NCBI GenBank assembly: GCA_964440935.1
Contig: CAYTTY010000043.1
Location: 1-33,969, forward strand
DNA: 33,969 nucleotides
DNA from: WJJR01 sp964440935
GTDB lineage: Bacteria; Zixibacteria; MSB-5A5; WJJR01
Direction: 5' to 3'
Shown here in pieces: positions 14,710 through 22,845 of this stretch (position 1 is its first letter; each line of letters begins with the position of its first letter). A program made the translations under genes and the position numbers. The notes beneath the pieces are model-generated. The model was not told the DNA's origin, made no database searches, and saw nothing but the letters and a program-made list of their open reading frames with translations.

Positions 14710-16111
14710 CACCATGAGTCGATTCAGATTAGAAACGCCACGGCAGTTGATTCCCTTCAGCGGACTTCTGATGATCGTCTGTCTGTTTCTGATACCCGAC
14801 CTGTCCCATGCACAGGGTCGGCAGCGACGTCAACTCGAAGACAAAACCATCGACGCGCAGGTCCAGAAGGAGATCATCGACAGTGTCTGCATGGCGCTCG
14901 ATTCGGTGTATGTTTTCCCCGCTGTCGCCATGGACATGGGAGATCATGTACGCGAATTGTACAAGAAGGGCGAATACAAGGAGCTAACATCGACTCGCGA
15001 GTTTACGCGCAAGCTGACGGAGGACCTTCGTTCGATTAGCAATGACCGTCATATCGGTGTGCGGTATATGGCCGACGAAGACCTTCAGCGGCTGACGCAG
15101 GATTCGATCCCTGAGACGGAACGTCAACGAATGAAGCGCCAGCGTCAACGCGACAACTCCGGGTGGAAAGAAGTCAAAATCCTGCCGGGTAATGTAGGGT
15201 ATGTCGATCTGCGCGGTTTCTACGATACCGAAGATGCCGGTTTGACCGCCATCGCCGCGATGAATTTCCTGGCCCACACCGACGCCGTCATCTTTGACTT
15301 GCGCCAGAACGGCGGCGGATTACCGTCGATGATTCAATTGGTGTCCAGCTACCTGTTCGACGAGAGCAAGCATCTCAACAGCTTTTACATTCGCGCCGAA
15401 GATACAGTAGAACAGTTCTGGACCCAGAAATATGTTCACGGTCCCAAAATGGTCGACGCCGACGTGTATATCCTGACCAGTGAGCGCACGTTTTCGGCGG
15501 CCGAGGAGTTTACATACAATCTAAAGCATATGGAACGCGCTACGGTTGTCGGCGAAACCACCGGGGGCGGGGCGCACCCGGTCGAGGGGCATTTCTTCGC
15601 CAATCTCAACATCTCGATGTCGGTTCCGTTTGGACGCGCCATCAATCCGATCACCGGTACCAACTGGAAAGGCACCGGTATTGAACCACACATCGAATGT
15701 CCGCAGGAAGAGGCGCTCGACATAGCGTATGCCGAGGCGCTGAAGTCGATCCGTGATCGTCTCAATGAGGATGAGGCGTTTGAAGTCAATTGGGTGCTCG
15801 AGGGACTCGAAGCCAAGAACAATTCGCCGAACATTGACATCTCCTCGTTGAAACATTACGCCGGTGGATATGGGCCGCGTACCATTCGCTACGAGAATGG
15901 CCAGCTGCTCTACCAACGCGAACCGAATCCACCGATGGTGATGATTCCGATGTCGGAAACGCTGTTCCAATTCGACGAGATCGACTACTTTCGTTTGGAG
16001 GTCGTGCTCAACGATGACGGCAATCCGATCTCCTTGATCGGCCATTACGACAACGGCTCGATGGACAAATCGCCGCGTGATGGTGTGCAGATGAGCGGGG
16101 AGATGGAGTAA
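14702..16111 (+). CDS. Secreted S41-family peptidase (IRBP/tail-specific type)
   Basis: A 469-residue S41 serine peptidase with a signal peptide (hydrophobic run LLMIVCLFLIPDL, probable cleavage after SHA near residue 37). An IRBP-like helical N-domain (about 50-130) precedes the protease core: FDLRQNGGG (about 199-207), the nucleophile region TSERTFSAAEEF with Ser265, and GETTGGGAHP. I see no PDZ domain, as is common in IRBP-like members. The last 110 residues form a beta-rich domain. It acts outside the cytoplasm, probably in the periplasm, on unknown substrates. The start codon overlaps the previous stop; GGAGG lies about nine bases upstream. A second ATG at 14714 is also possible. It is controlled, presumably, together with the MarR-GNAT gene. 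Confidence 0.9.
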   Translation: MHSTMSRFRLETPRQLIPFSGLLMIVCLFLIPDLSHAQGRQRRQLEDKTIDAQVQKEIIDSVCMALDSVYVFPAVAMDMGDHVRELYKKGEYKELTSTREFTRKLTEDLRSISNDRHIGVRYMADEDLQRLTQDSIPETERQRMKRQRQRDNSGWKEVKILPGNVGYVDLRGFYDTEDAGLTAIAAMNFLAHTDAVIFDLRQNGGGLPSMIQLVSSYLFDESKHLNSFYIRAEDTVEQFWTQKYVHGPKMVDADVYILTSERTFSAAEEFTYNLKHMERATVVGETTGGGAHPVEGHFFANLNISMSVPFGRAINPITGTNWKGTGIEPHIECPQEEALDIAYAEALKSIRDRLNEDEAFEVNWVLEGLEAKNNSPNIDISSLKHYAGGYGPRTIRYENGQLLYQREPNPPMVMIPMSETLFQFDEIDYFRLEVVLNDDGNPISLIGHYDNGSMDKSPRDGVQMSGEME

Positions 16112-16420
16112 TATTAAAGCCCCACAGGGGTGGCAGAACGCTGCGCCGGGCTTCAGGGCGTGTTGAAAAACGTGTGTCATTGCAGATGGCTCTTATAGGG
16201 GCATATTGCATACGCCCTGCCCGCGTAAGAGGGTCACGCGCAGAGGGCGTATGCAATACGCCCCTACGAATGAATAAATGTGATCTGCTACCAGAGACGC
16301 TTACAATACGCCCTGAAGGCCCGTGGCACCCCGATCTAATCGCAAGACACTTAAGGAATTGCTCAGGTGCAGGCCTTAACAAATGGGCTTCGCCTGCCAA
16401 TCACCTTCGGCAAACCGCGA
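16112..16420. other. Intergenic region between convergent genes, repeat-rich
   Basis: 309 bases between the S41 peptidase and the epimerase, which converge here. The region holds the long palindrome at 16196-16266 and an AAGGCCCGTGGCACCCCGATC phrase near 16316 that recurs near 11433. No gene is supported. The palindrome may stop transcription from both sides. Confidence 0.6.
16196..16266. repeat. Long MITE-like palindrome with 23-base arms
   Basis: The left arm at 16196-16218 (TAGGGGCATATTGCATACG and on) and the right arm at 16244-16266 pair at 22 of 23 positions. The 25-base loop contains a smaller CGCGT/ACGCG stem. The outer ends (GTAGGGGCG type) match the palindromes at 28224-28250 and 33839-33861, so this is a fuller member of a dispersed palindromic family. 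It has no coding capacity. Confidence 0.75.
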
Positions 16421-17452
16421 TCACCGATCACGGCCACCTACTCCCAGCTTGGCCACCGCCGCATCCTCTTTCTCATAATCGGACCTGGTGACCGGATCGG
16501 GTTCCGGTGGATGGGACAATTCCCAATCGATCGTTGTACGCAGCGCCTCTTCCGGATTGACCACTTCACGGTACGATAACTCGGAACGAATCCGGTCGCT
16601 ACTGACCACCAAGTGATGCTCCGGATTGAACTGCTCTTCTGCGAATTCAGGACACTGCTCGGTATCAACCGTAATCACATCACCGTACCACTGCATCGCC
16701 CGCGCAATGCGTTCGCCCCATTCGCGTTCGGTGTAACATTCGCTCTCGCAGACGTTGTAGATCTTGCCCGCGGCGGCATCATCTTGGGCCGCCAGTGCGA
16801 TTGCTTCGGCAACATCCTCGACATACGCGCGCGCCACACGCCAATTGTCTTGACCCGATACGAGTACGATATACGGTCGACGGTCGTGCATGCGTTTCAG
16901 ATATGGCCAGAGACGATGTTGGTAATCGAGCGGACCGTACACCATTGGCAGCCGCAAGGCGGTACCTCTGGGATTCTCTGATTCGACCGTCGCCTGTTCA
17001 ACCAGGATCTTCTCATAATCGTAGAAGCGTTCCGTCTGGCCGCGATACGGGAAGTGTTTGGTGCGCAAGGGCGAAGTTTCAGTGAGCGGCAGCTCGTCCG
17101 GAGGGCCGTCCTCGATACCGATCAGCTTCCCATAAGCTTGGTAGACATCACAACTGCTGATCGTTATAACTCGCCGCGCAATTCCCGCGAAGGTGTCGAC
17201 TACACTTCGCGCATGTGCTTCGCTCAGCGGTGCCATGTCGATCACAACATCCGGAGCAATCGACTCGAATCGTGCGCGATACTCCGGCAACTGTTCGCGA
17301 TCACCCGTGATACGTGCCAACTCGGGGAACAGACCGGCACCCGACTGTCCGCGATGAAACAACGTCACGTCGCAATTATGCGCGCGGAGCCGACGTACAA
17401 CGGCGGGACCGATGAATCGGGTCCCGCCCAGAATGAGAATCTTGGTTGTCAT
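16421..17452 (-). CDS. NAD-dependent epimerase/dehydratase (SDR family)
   Basis: A 343-residue extended short-chain dehydrogenase. It opens with a Rossmann motif (ILILGGTRFIGPAVVRRL), and has a Ser-containing strand (RRVITISSCDVYQAYG) and a YDYEK segment that fits the YxxxK catalytic pair. Relatives act on nucleotide sugars or isoflavone-like substrates; the substrate here is unknown. The ATG at 17452 lies 13 bases after the stop of the GIN-domain gene; longer in-frame starts would overlap that gene, so they are rejected. No good ribosome-binding site is seen, which suggests translation coupled to the upstream gene. It converges with the S41 peptidase. Confidence 0.85.
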   Translation of the reverse strand: MTTKILILGGTRFIGPAVVRRLRAHNCDVTLFHRGQSGAGLFPELARITGDREQLPEYRARFESIAPDVVIDMAPLSEAHARSVVDTFAGIARRVITISSCDVYQAYGKLIGIEDGPPDELPLTETSPLRTKHFPYRGQTERFYDYEKILVEQATVESENPRGTALRLPMVYGPLDYQHRLWPYLKRMHDRRPYIVLVSGQDNWRVARAYVEDVAEAIALAAQDDAAAGKIYNVCESECYTEREWGERIARAMQWYGDVITVDTEQCPEFAEEQFNPEHHLVVSSDRIRSELSYREVVNPEEALRTTIDWELSHPPEPDPVTRSDYEKEDAAVAKLGVGGRDR

Positions 17453-17465
17453 GTGATCGTGAGGA

Positions 17466-18281
17466 TTATCGTCCCGCATTGCGCACATCGCCCGAACTGG
17501 TCTCGTCCATGCGCAACCGTGGATTGCCGTAATAGTTGATATCGCCACTGCTCGATGTTTCGGCGTCGAGGAACTCGGTTGCGCGCACAAACGCGTCGCC
17601 GCTGCTTGATGTGCGCACGTAGGCGGTCTCGCTGGTCAGGTCGCGCGCTTTGTAATCGCCCGAGCTGTGAATGTACACGTCCTGCTCGGTCACCGTGCCG
17701 CCGCGAATAGTCAAATCGCCCGAGCTGCCGATTTCGGCTTCGAGACGGTCGCCCATCAGTTCTTCGATTTCGACATCGCCCGAGCTGCCGAGTTCAATGT
17801 CGACCTCATCGCAGATCAACATCGGGATGCGCAAATCACCGGAGCTGCTCGATTTGATGCGAAACCGTTCGGCCCCGATATCGTCTTCGACTTCGACATC
17901 GCCGCTGCTGTGAATCTCGATTCCGCGCAGCGATTTCACCGTCAGGTAATAACGCAGCGGCTGGCGGGTCTTCAGCGAGAATCCCCGTTTCGATTCAATG
18001 ATGAGCGTATTCCCGGCAACGTCGGTTTCGATGTACTCCAGCAGATTGTCGTCGCCGGAGATAATCAGCTCTTCTTTGTCACCCATGGCGATGTACAGGA
18101 CCCCGACGGTGCCGAACTCGACCGCCTCAACATCCTCGATGACACGCGTCTCCTCGGCCTTATCGCCCGATCCACGGACCCGTTCCCAGTCGTTGTCCCA
18201 CCAGCTATCACCAAGGGAGACAGACGATTGCGCTGTCAGTAGGGCGCAGATAACCACTGCCAGCCAGAGTACCCGTTTCAT
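17466..18281 (-). CDS. Secreted GIN-domain (DUF2807) beta-helix protein with SSGD repeats
   Basis: A 271-residue exported protein. A signal peptide (VLWLAVVICALLTAQSSVSLG) is followed by a GIN/DUF2807 domain. The sequence HSSGD, SSSGD or GSSGD recurs about nine times at roughly 20-residue spacing between residues 125 and 265, the rung pattern of a right-handed beta-helix with stacked Ser-Ser-Gly-Asp turns. DUF2807 proteins are often called putative auto-transporter adhesins, but their function is not established. The ATG at 18281 follows AGGAGGTGG. It is 100 bases downstream of the LeuA-family gene and just upstream of the epimerase. Stacked Asp residues might bind calcium, which is inference. 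Confidence 0.88.
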   Translation of the reverse strand: MKRVLWLAVVICALLTAQSSVSLGDSWWDNDWERVRGSGDKAEETRVIEDVEAVEFGTVGVLYIAMGDKEELIISGDDNLLEYIETDVAGNTLIIESKRGFSLKTRQPLRYYLTVKSLRGIEIHSSGDVEVEDDIGAERFRIKSSSSGDLRIPMLICDEVDIELGSSGDVEIEELMGDRLEAEIGSSGDLTIRGGTVTEQDVYIHSSGDYKARDLTSETAYVRTSSSGDAFVRATEFLDAETSSSGDINYYGNPRLRMDETSSGDVRNAGR

Positions 18282-18381
18282 GCCCACCTCCTAATGATTT
18301 GAGAATTGCCTGACATGTAGGAATCTACGATCCCAATGGAGCAGGGTTTCATGGAATAACGATCAGGGTACTCAAGCCCAG

Positions 18382-19692
18382 CTAGGCCTCCTTCTCTTCC
18401 CGAATCTGCTGTTTCCACTCATCAAGCGTATCGGTCAGAGGTTGGTCGCTCTCGAACTCGTGGTACTTGACGATATTCCAGACTTCGTCATCAGTAAGCA
18501 CCTTACTGTGCTGCTTGGCAGCAGTGAAAATCTCGTCGACCAGTCTCTTTTCCGGTTCGATGTGATGCGCGCGCAGCCAGTAGACGATATTCGAAACACC
18601 CGACATAAACCCGATCTCAATAGCTTGATGCAGACCAAACCATCCGGCCGGAACCCCGGAATAGACACGGTCGGCCAGCCAGTCGGCGCCTTTGTTCTTC
18701 GCTTTAATAATCGCGGCGGCATGCACACCGGTGGCGGTGCGGAAGGCATCATGCCCGAACACCGGATACATGTTGTGCAGCGGCACTTCGCAGATTTTAG
18801 CGACGAGTTTCACATACTCGGAGAGCTGCGTCAGATCACGATCAATCAACCCATCGAGTTTCATGTTTACCAGCAAGAGGTCCATCGCCGAATTGCCAAC
18901 TCGTTCGCCGATGCCCAAACCGGTCGCATGAATCCGATCGGCACCGGCCTTCACCGCCGACAACGCGTTGATCACACCCAGCCCACGGTCGGAATGCCCA
19001 TGCCAGTCGACCTTAACATCTTTGACACCGGTATCTTCGACCACCTGCTTAACGAAGTGAATCAGATTGCGCACGCCATACGGCATCGCATGCCCGCAGG
19101 TGTCACAGACAACGATGCGTTTGGCGCCTGCTTCAATCGCCGCGGTGTATAACGTGCGGATATCCTCCGGTCGCGCCCGTGTGGTATCCTCGGTGACATA
19201 CATCATGCTGAGGCCATTTTGTACGCCATACTCGACCGCATCGACACTCAACTTGCGGATATGATCGATCGTCCACTCTTCGGCATACTGGCGAATCGGG
19301 GAAGAGCCAATGAACGACGCGCATTCAATGTCCACACCGGCCTTTTGCACGATATCGATGAGTGGTGTGATATCAGCCTTCACCGTGCGGCAGGCGCAAT
19401 TAGGATACAACCCCAGTTTCTGGTCGCGAATCTCTTCGGCCATGCGGGTGATGTCGGCACGTGCGCGCGGTCCCGCACCGGGCAGCCCGAGATTGACCGA
19501 ATTGATTCCCAGATCGGACATCAGGTGAAGTAACCTGATTTTCTTATCAATATGCGGATCGGTCACCGACGGATTCTGCAATCCATCGCGCAATGTTTCA
19601 TCGTTGAGTTCGACCGGTTTGTCGGTGAGAATCACCTCTGCGTCGTGACGGTTCCAGTCGTAGATCAGATCCTGTTCGGATGGGACGCTCAT
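18382..19692 (-). CDS. 2-Isopropylmalate synthase/homocitrate synthase-family enzyme
   Basis: A 436-residue DRE-TIM metallolyase. The N-terminal motif is NDETLRDGLQNP (about 30-41), where condensing enzymes usually have DTTLRDGEQ and HMG-CoA lyase has RDGLQNE. The metal-binding HGH is at 231-233, and GLGIGERVGNSA resembles the GERxGNA motif of LeuA and homocitrate synthases more than the Cys loop of HMG-CoA lyase. There is no C-terminal LeuA allosteric domain. It probably condenses acetyl-CoA with a 2-oxo acid; the acid is unknown. The ATG at 19692 follows GGGAGGAG at 7 bases, which beats an in-frame GTG at 19698. It lies downstream of the crt/hbd operon and a palindrome, and may have its own promoter. 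Confidence 0.82.
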   Translation of the reverse strand: MSVPSEQDLIYDWNRHDAEVILTDKPVELNDETLRDGLQNPSVTDPHIDKKIRLLHLMSDLGINSVNLGLPGAGPRARADITRMAEEIRDQKLGLYPNCACRTVKADITPLIDIVQKAGVDIECASFIGSSPIRQYAEEWTIDHIRKLSVDAVEYGVQNGLSMMYVTEDTTRARPEDIRTLYTAAIEAGAKRIVVCDTCGHAMPYGVRNLIHFVKQVVEDTGVKDVKVDWHGHSDRGLGVINALSAVKAGADRIHATGLGIGERVGNSAMDLLLVNMKLDGLIDRDLTQLSEYVKLVAKICEVPLHNMYPVFGHDAFRTATGVHAAAIIKAKNKGADWLADRVYSGVPAGWFGLHQAIEIGFMSGVSNIVYWLRAHHIEPEKRLVDEIFTAAKQHSKVLTDDEVWNIVKYHEFESDQPLTDTLDEWKQQIREEKEA

Positions 19693-19743
19693 TACCACTC
19701 CTCCCTCGCGCTGTTGCCACCGTAAGGCGATTGCCTATGGCAT

Positions 19744-19770
19744 ATACGGCGTGGCCGGGCCACGCCGTAT
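19744..19770. terminator. Palindrome ATACGGCGTGGCC, between LeuA-family and acyl-CoA dehydrogenase genes
   Basis: A perfect 13-bp inverted repeat with a one-base centre (ATACGGCGTGGCC-G-GGCCACGCCGTAT). It lies after the acyl-CoA dehydrogenase stop on the minus strand. No U-run follows on either side, so it may be a REP-type element or a Rho-independent-like pause and not a classic terminator. Confidence 0.5.
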
Positions 19771-19827
19771 TGTACGACCGCCGCCTGCGGTTTATGGAGA
19801 GAAAGTATCAGGTTTGGTGACGGTGGG

Positions 19828-20973
19828 TCAACCGTGTTTGGTGATATGTCGCGCAATCACCAGGCGTTGAATCTCCGATGTGCCCTCAAACAATTCGGTC
19901 AGCCGCGCCTCACGATAGAGCCGTTCGACTTCGTACTCGCGCAGGTACCCGTATCCACCGAGGATTTGAATGGCACGATGCGCCGCAAACGTGGCGGTCT
20001 CCGATCCAACCAGCTTCGCCGTGGCCGCTTGGGCCACATAGTCAAGCCCTTGGTCCTTGCGCCAGCACGCGTTATAGACGAGCCAGCGGGCCGCTTCGAT
20101 GCGGCAATGCATGTCGGCAATATGGCTTTGCACCATTTGGAACGAGGCAATTGGCTGCCCGAACTGCTTGCGTTCCTTGGCGTACTTCACCGCCAGCTCA
20201 AACGCCCGAATGGCCATGCCCAGCGCACTCGCCCCGACCGAAATCCGTCCCGAGTTCAACGATTCCATCGCCACCTTGAAGCCGAGGCCCTTTTTGTACA
20301 ACACATTCTCGGCCGGCACGCGAACATCGTCCAGGATGATCTCCGTCGTCGGTGACGCGTGAAATCCCATCTTCTCTTCAATGTGCCCAATCGAGAAGCC
20401 GGGCATGTCCTTCTCGACAATGAAGGCCGAGATTGACCGCGGTCCCGGACGCTTGTCGGTGCGCGCCATCACGATGGTGTAGTCAGCAAATGCGCCATTG
20501 GTGACGAAGATCTTATTACCGCGCAGGATGTAATCGTCGCCATCTTGTTCCGCCATCGCCTGAATGCCGGCGGCGTCAGAGCCGGCTTCCGGCTCCGATA
20601 GAGAAAACGCACCGAACTTCTTGCCGGCGCAGATCGGCGGGAGATACTTCTTCTTCTGTTCTTCGGTACCAAATGTCAGCACGGGGTATCCGAACAACGA
20701 ATTGTGCGCGCCGACAATGGTGGCATGCGATGCGCACCCGCGCCCGAACTCCTCCGAGATGACCGCGTAGGCAATCGTATCCAAGCCGGTGCCGCCGTAT
20801 TCTTCGGGAATGATGACGCCCAAAAAACCGGCTTCGCCCATTTCACGCGCCAGGTTGAGATCCATCTTGCCGGTGCGGTCGAATTCATCGGCACGCGGCA
20901 GGACTTTCTTCTCGACAAACTCCCGTGCCACCTGGCGTATTGACTCATGTTCTTCTGACAGCGCAAAGTCCAT
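19828..20973 (-). CDS. Short-chain acyl-CoA dehydrogenase (butyryl-CoA type)
   Basis: A 381-residue flavoprotein of normal family length. It has the all-alpha N-domain (MDFALSEEHESIRQVAREF), the FAD/substrate motif FSLSEPEAGSDA, the central beta-domain ending PGFSIGHIEEKMG, and the C-terminal ARLTELFEGTSEIQ with the catalytic Glu. It should oxidise short acyl-CoA to 2-enoyl-CoA, passing electrons to ETF, or run in reverse. No etfAB is present in the window. The ATG has GAGGAG about ten bases upstream. It is the last gene of an apparent operon with hbd and crt, 39 bases after crt. Confidence 0.93.
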   Translation of the reverse strand: MDFALSEEHESIRQVAREFVEKKVLPRADEFDRTGKMDLNLAREMGEAGFLGVIIPEEYGGTGLDTIAYAVISEEFGRGCASHATIVGAHNSLFGYPVLTFGTEEQKKKYLPPICAGKKFGAFSLSEPEAGSDAAGIQAMAEQDGDDYILRGNKIFVTNGAFADYTIVMARTDKRPGPRSISAFIVEKDMPGFSIGHIEEKMGFHASPTTEIILDDVRVPAENVLYKKGLGFKVAMESLNSGRISVGASALGMAIRAFELAVKYAKERKQFGQPIASFQMVQSHIADMHCRIEAARWLVYNACWRKDQGLDYVAQAATAKLVGSETATFAAHRAIQILGGYGYLREYEVERLYREARLTELFEGTSEIQRLVIARHITKHG

Positions 20974-21012
20974 CGCTGTTTTTCTCCTCGCTGCGGGTCT
21001 GCTGGTCCGGAC

Positions 21013-21798
21013 TTACTGCCCTTTGAATTCCGGTTTGCGCTTTTCGAGAAATGCTGCACACCCTTCGGTCTTGTCGTCAGTGGCGCAGATCACGCCAAAC
21101 TGCGTGTACTCGTATTCAAGCGCGCTCTTCAAGTCGACATTCAGCCCCAAATTGACACACCGCTTTGCGGTCATGACCGCGACCGGGCCCTTCGACGCGA
21201 TCGACTGTGCCATTGCGGTGGCTTTCTCCATCAGTTCGGTGGCCGGATAGACTTCATCCGCCAACCCAATGCGATGCGCCTCGTCGGCGGAGATCAATTC
21301 GCCGGTCAGAATCAGTTGTTTGGCCTTGCCGGCGCCAACCAACCGGGGAAGGCGCTGAGTTCCACCGTATCCGGGAATGATCCCCAGGTTTACCTCTGGC
21401 TGTCCGAACTTGGCATTATCGGAAGCGAGGCGAATGTCGCAGGCCATCGCAATCTCACAACCACCGCCGAGCGCAAAGCCATTGACCGCAGCGATGATGA
21501 TCAGCCGCGACTCTTCCATGAGATTGAGCAGATTCTGCCCACGGATCGACTTATCAATACCGCTGCGCACATCGCAGACTTTCAATTCGTTAATGTCTGC
21601 GCCCGCGACAAAGGCCTTTTCGCCACTACCGGTCAGAATCACCACGCGCACGTCGGTGTTGTCGGTGAGCGACTGAAATGCACTCGTCAACTCGTCGATA
21701 GTATGATCGTTGAGCGCATTGAGCACTTTCGGGCGGTTGATTGTGACTGTCGCCACCGGTGCATTGATGTCGACTGTGATATTGTCATACGATGCCAT
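21013..21798 (-). CDS. crt: Enoyl-CoA hydratase (crotonase type)
   Basis: A 261-residue crotonase. The oxyanion-hole segments are AFVAGADINELK and GFALGGGCEIAM, and the catalytic Glu lies in GQPEVNLGIIPGYGG. The position of the second family Glu carries Gln in AGKAKQLILTG, as in Clostridium crotonase (AKQL). It hydrates crotonyl-CoA to 3-hydroxybutyryl-CoA in the cytosol. The ATG at 21798 is chosen: AGGAGG is ten bases before it but only one base before the ATG at 21807. It lies 28 bases after hbd and 39 before the acyl-CoA dehydrogenase, all on one strand. Confidence 0.92.
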   Translation of the reverse strand: MASYDNITVDINAPVATVTINRPKVLNALNDHTIDELTSAFQSLTDNTDVRVVILTGSGEKAFVAGADINELKVCDVRSGIDKSIRGQNLLNLMEESRLIIIAAVNGFALGGGCEIAMACDIRLASDNAKFGQPEVNLGIIPGYGGTQRLPRLVGAGKAKQLILTGELISADEAHRIGLADEVYPATELMEKATAMAQSIASKGPVAVMTAKRCVNLGLNVDLKSALEYEYTQFGVICATDDKTEGCAAFLEKRKPEFKGQ

Positions 21799-21826
21799 AG
21801 TCGTCATCCCTCCTGATCGTCACTCA

Positions 21827-22675
21827 TTAGTATGTGTAGATGCCACGGCCGGCCTTCTTGCCGTTGTATCCGGCCTTGACCAGACGCTTCAGCAGCGGCG
21901 GCGCGGCATACCGCGTGTCCTTGAATTCATCGAACATGATCTCGGCAATGTAATAGGTGGTGTCGAGACCGACGAAATCGAGAAGCGTCAACGGTCCCAT
22001 CGGGTGGCCGCAGCCGAGCTTCATGCCGTTGTCGATGTCCTCCGCCGTGGCCACACCGTTTTCCAGCAGACGGACAGCGTCGAGCAGATAGGGAACCAAC
22101 AACACATTGACGACAAACCCCGGAGTGTCTTTCGCCGTCACAACCGTCTTCCCAACTGATTCGGCGTAGGCCTTAACCGCCTGATAGGTGCGCTCAGAGG
22201 TGTCAAGCGCGCGCACCACTTCGACCAGCTTCATGATCGGGACCGGGTTGAAGAAGTGAAGGCCGACGAAACGGTCGCGACGGTTGGTCACGGCCGACAT
22301 GTCGCCGATCGGCAGCGACGAGGTGTTCGACGAGAAGATCGTATCGGGGTCGCAGATCGAATCGAGTTCGGCGTAGATCTTGGTCTTCTCTTCGAAATTC
22401 TCGATGATCGCTTCAATGATCAGATCGCTGTCTTTGAGATCAGCGAGGTCCGTCGTGCCTTTGATCCGTCCGAGAATCTTATCACATTCATCCTGGGTGA
22501 TTTTCTCTTTGGCGACAAACTTGCCAAGCGAGCCCTCGATTCGCTTGTAACCCTTCTGAAACAGATCATCGGTGACTTCGCGGACCGTGACATCGTAGCC
22601 GGCCTGGGCTGAGACCTGGGCGATGCCCGATCCCATCAGGCCGCAGCCGACAATTCCAACTTTACGGATGGCCAT
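21827..22675 (-). CDS. hbd: 3-Hydroxybutyryl-CoA dehydrogenase
   Basis: A 282-residue enzyme of standard Hbd length. It begins with a Rossmann motif (VGIVGCGLMGSGIAQ), carries the catalytic His region LHFFNPVPIMKLVEVV, and ends with the dimer segment GPLTLLDFVGLDTTYYIAE. It interconverts acetoacetyl-CoA and 3-hydroxybutyryl-CoA with NAD(P)H. The ATG at 22675 is preceded by AAAGGAG at about 8 bases; a GTG six codons earlier would contain that site. It heads the hbd-crt-acyl-CoA dehydrogenase operon, whose direction (breakdown of short acyl-CoA or butyryl-CoA formation) cannot be decided here, since thiolase and ETF genes are absent. Confidence 0.94.
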   Translation of the reverse strand: MAIRKVGIVGCGLMGSGIAQVSAQAGYDVTVREVTDDLFQKGYKRIEGSLGKFVAKEKITQDECDKILGRIKGTTDLADLKDSDLIIEAIIENFEEKTKIYAELDSICDPDTIFSSNTSSLPIGDMSAVTNRRDRFVGLHFFNPVPIMKLVEVVRALDTSERTYQAVKAYAESVGKTVVTAKDTPGFVVNVLLVPYLLDAVRLLENGVATAEDIDNGMKLGCGHPMGPLTLLDFVGLDTTYYIAEIMFDEFKDTRYAAPPLLKRLVKAGYNGKKAGRGIYTY

Positions 22676-22702
22676 ACGCGTAACTCCTTTCACATCAGTC
22701 TA

Positions 22703-22720
22703 TTAGGATAGCTATCGCAA
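22703..22720. promoter_or_regulatory. Operator-like palindrome upstream of hbd
   Basis: TTAG-GATAGCTATC-GCAA has a perfect 10-bp centre (22707-22716) flanked by a matching TT/AA pair. It sits 28 bases before the hbd start on the minus strand, a usual place for a repressor such as a TetR- or FadR-like regulator. A short palindrome can arise by chance. Confidence 0.35.
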
Positions 22721-22777
22721 CCCTCCCCAACGCGCCCGCTCCCGAAACAGCACGGCGGCAGAAGCGACCAGTATACA

Positions 22778-22826
22778 AAAAAGCCGGGCCCGGTGCCGAG
22801 GGAATCAGCGGTGAGCCCGGCTTTTT
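22778..22826 (-). terminator. Strong terminator after the SPFH gene
   Basis: The arms AAAAAGCCGGGC (22778-22789) and GCCCGGCTTTTT (22815-22826) give a perfect 12-bp stem with a 25-base loop. On the minus strand the left arm ends in TTTTTT. It begins 19 bases after the stop of the SPFH gene and separates it from hbd. The sequence would function in both directions. Confidence 0.85.
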
Positions 22827-22845
22827 GACGCGGTTCGGCCGTGGG

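Noticed and set aside
16196..16266. CRISPR-like repeat
   Set aside because: It is one palindrome and not an array; no spacers or regularly spaced direct repeats and no cas genes.
16174..16491. 105-codon plus-strand frame over the long palindrome
   Set aside because: Mostly palindrome and repeat sequence, and it runs into the convergent epimerase gene.
21013..21798. Enoyl-CoA hydratase thought inactive because one Glu is replaced by Gln
   Set aside because: Clostridium crotonase has the same AKQL segment, so the change is within the active family.
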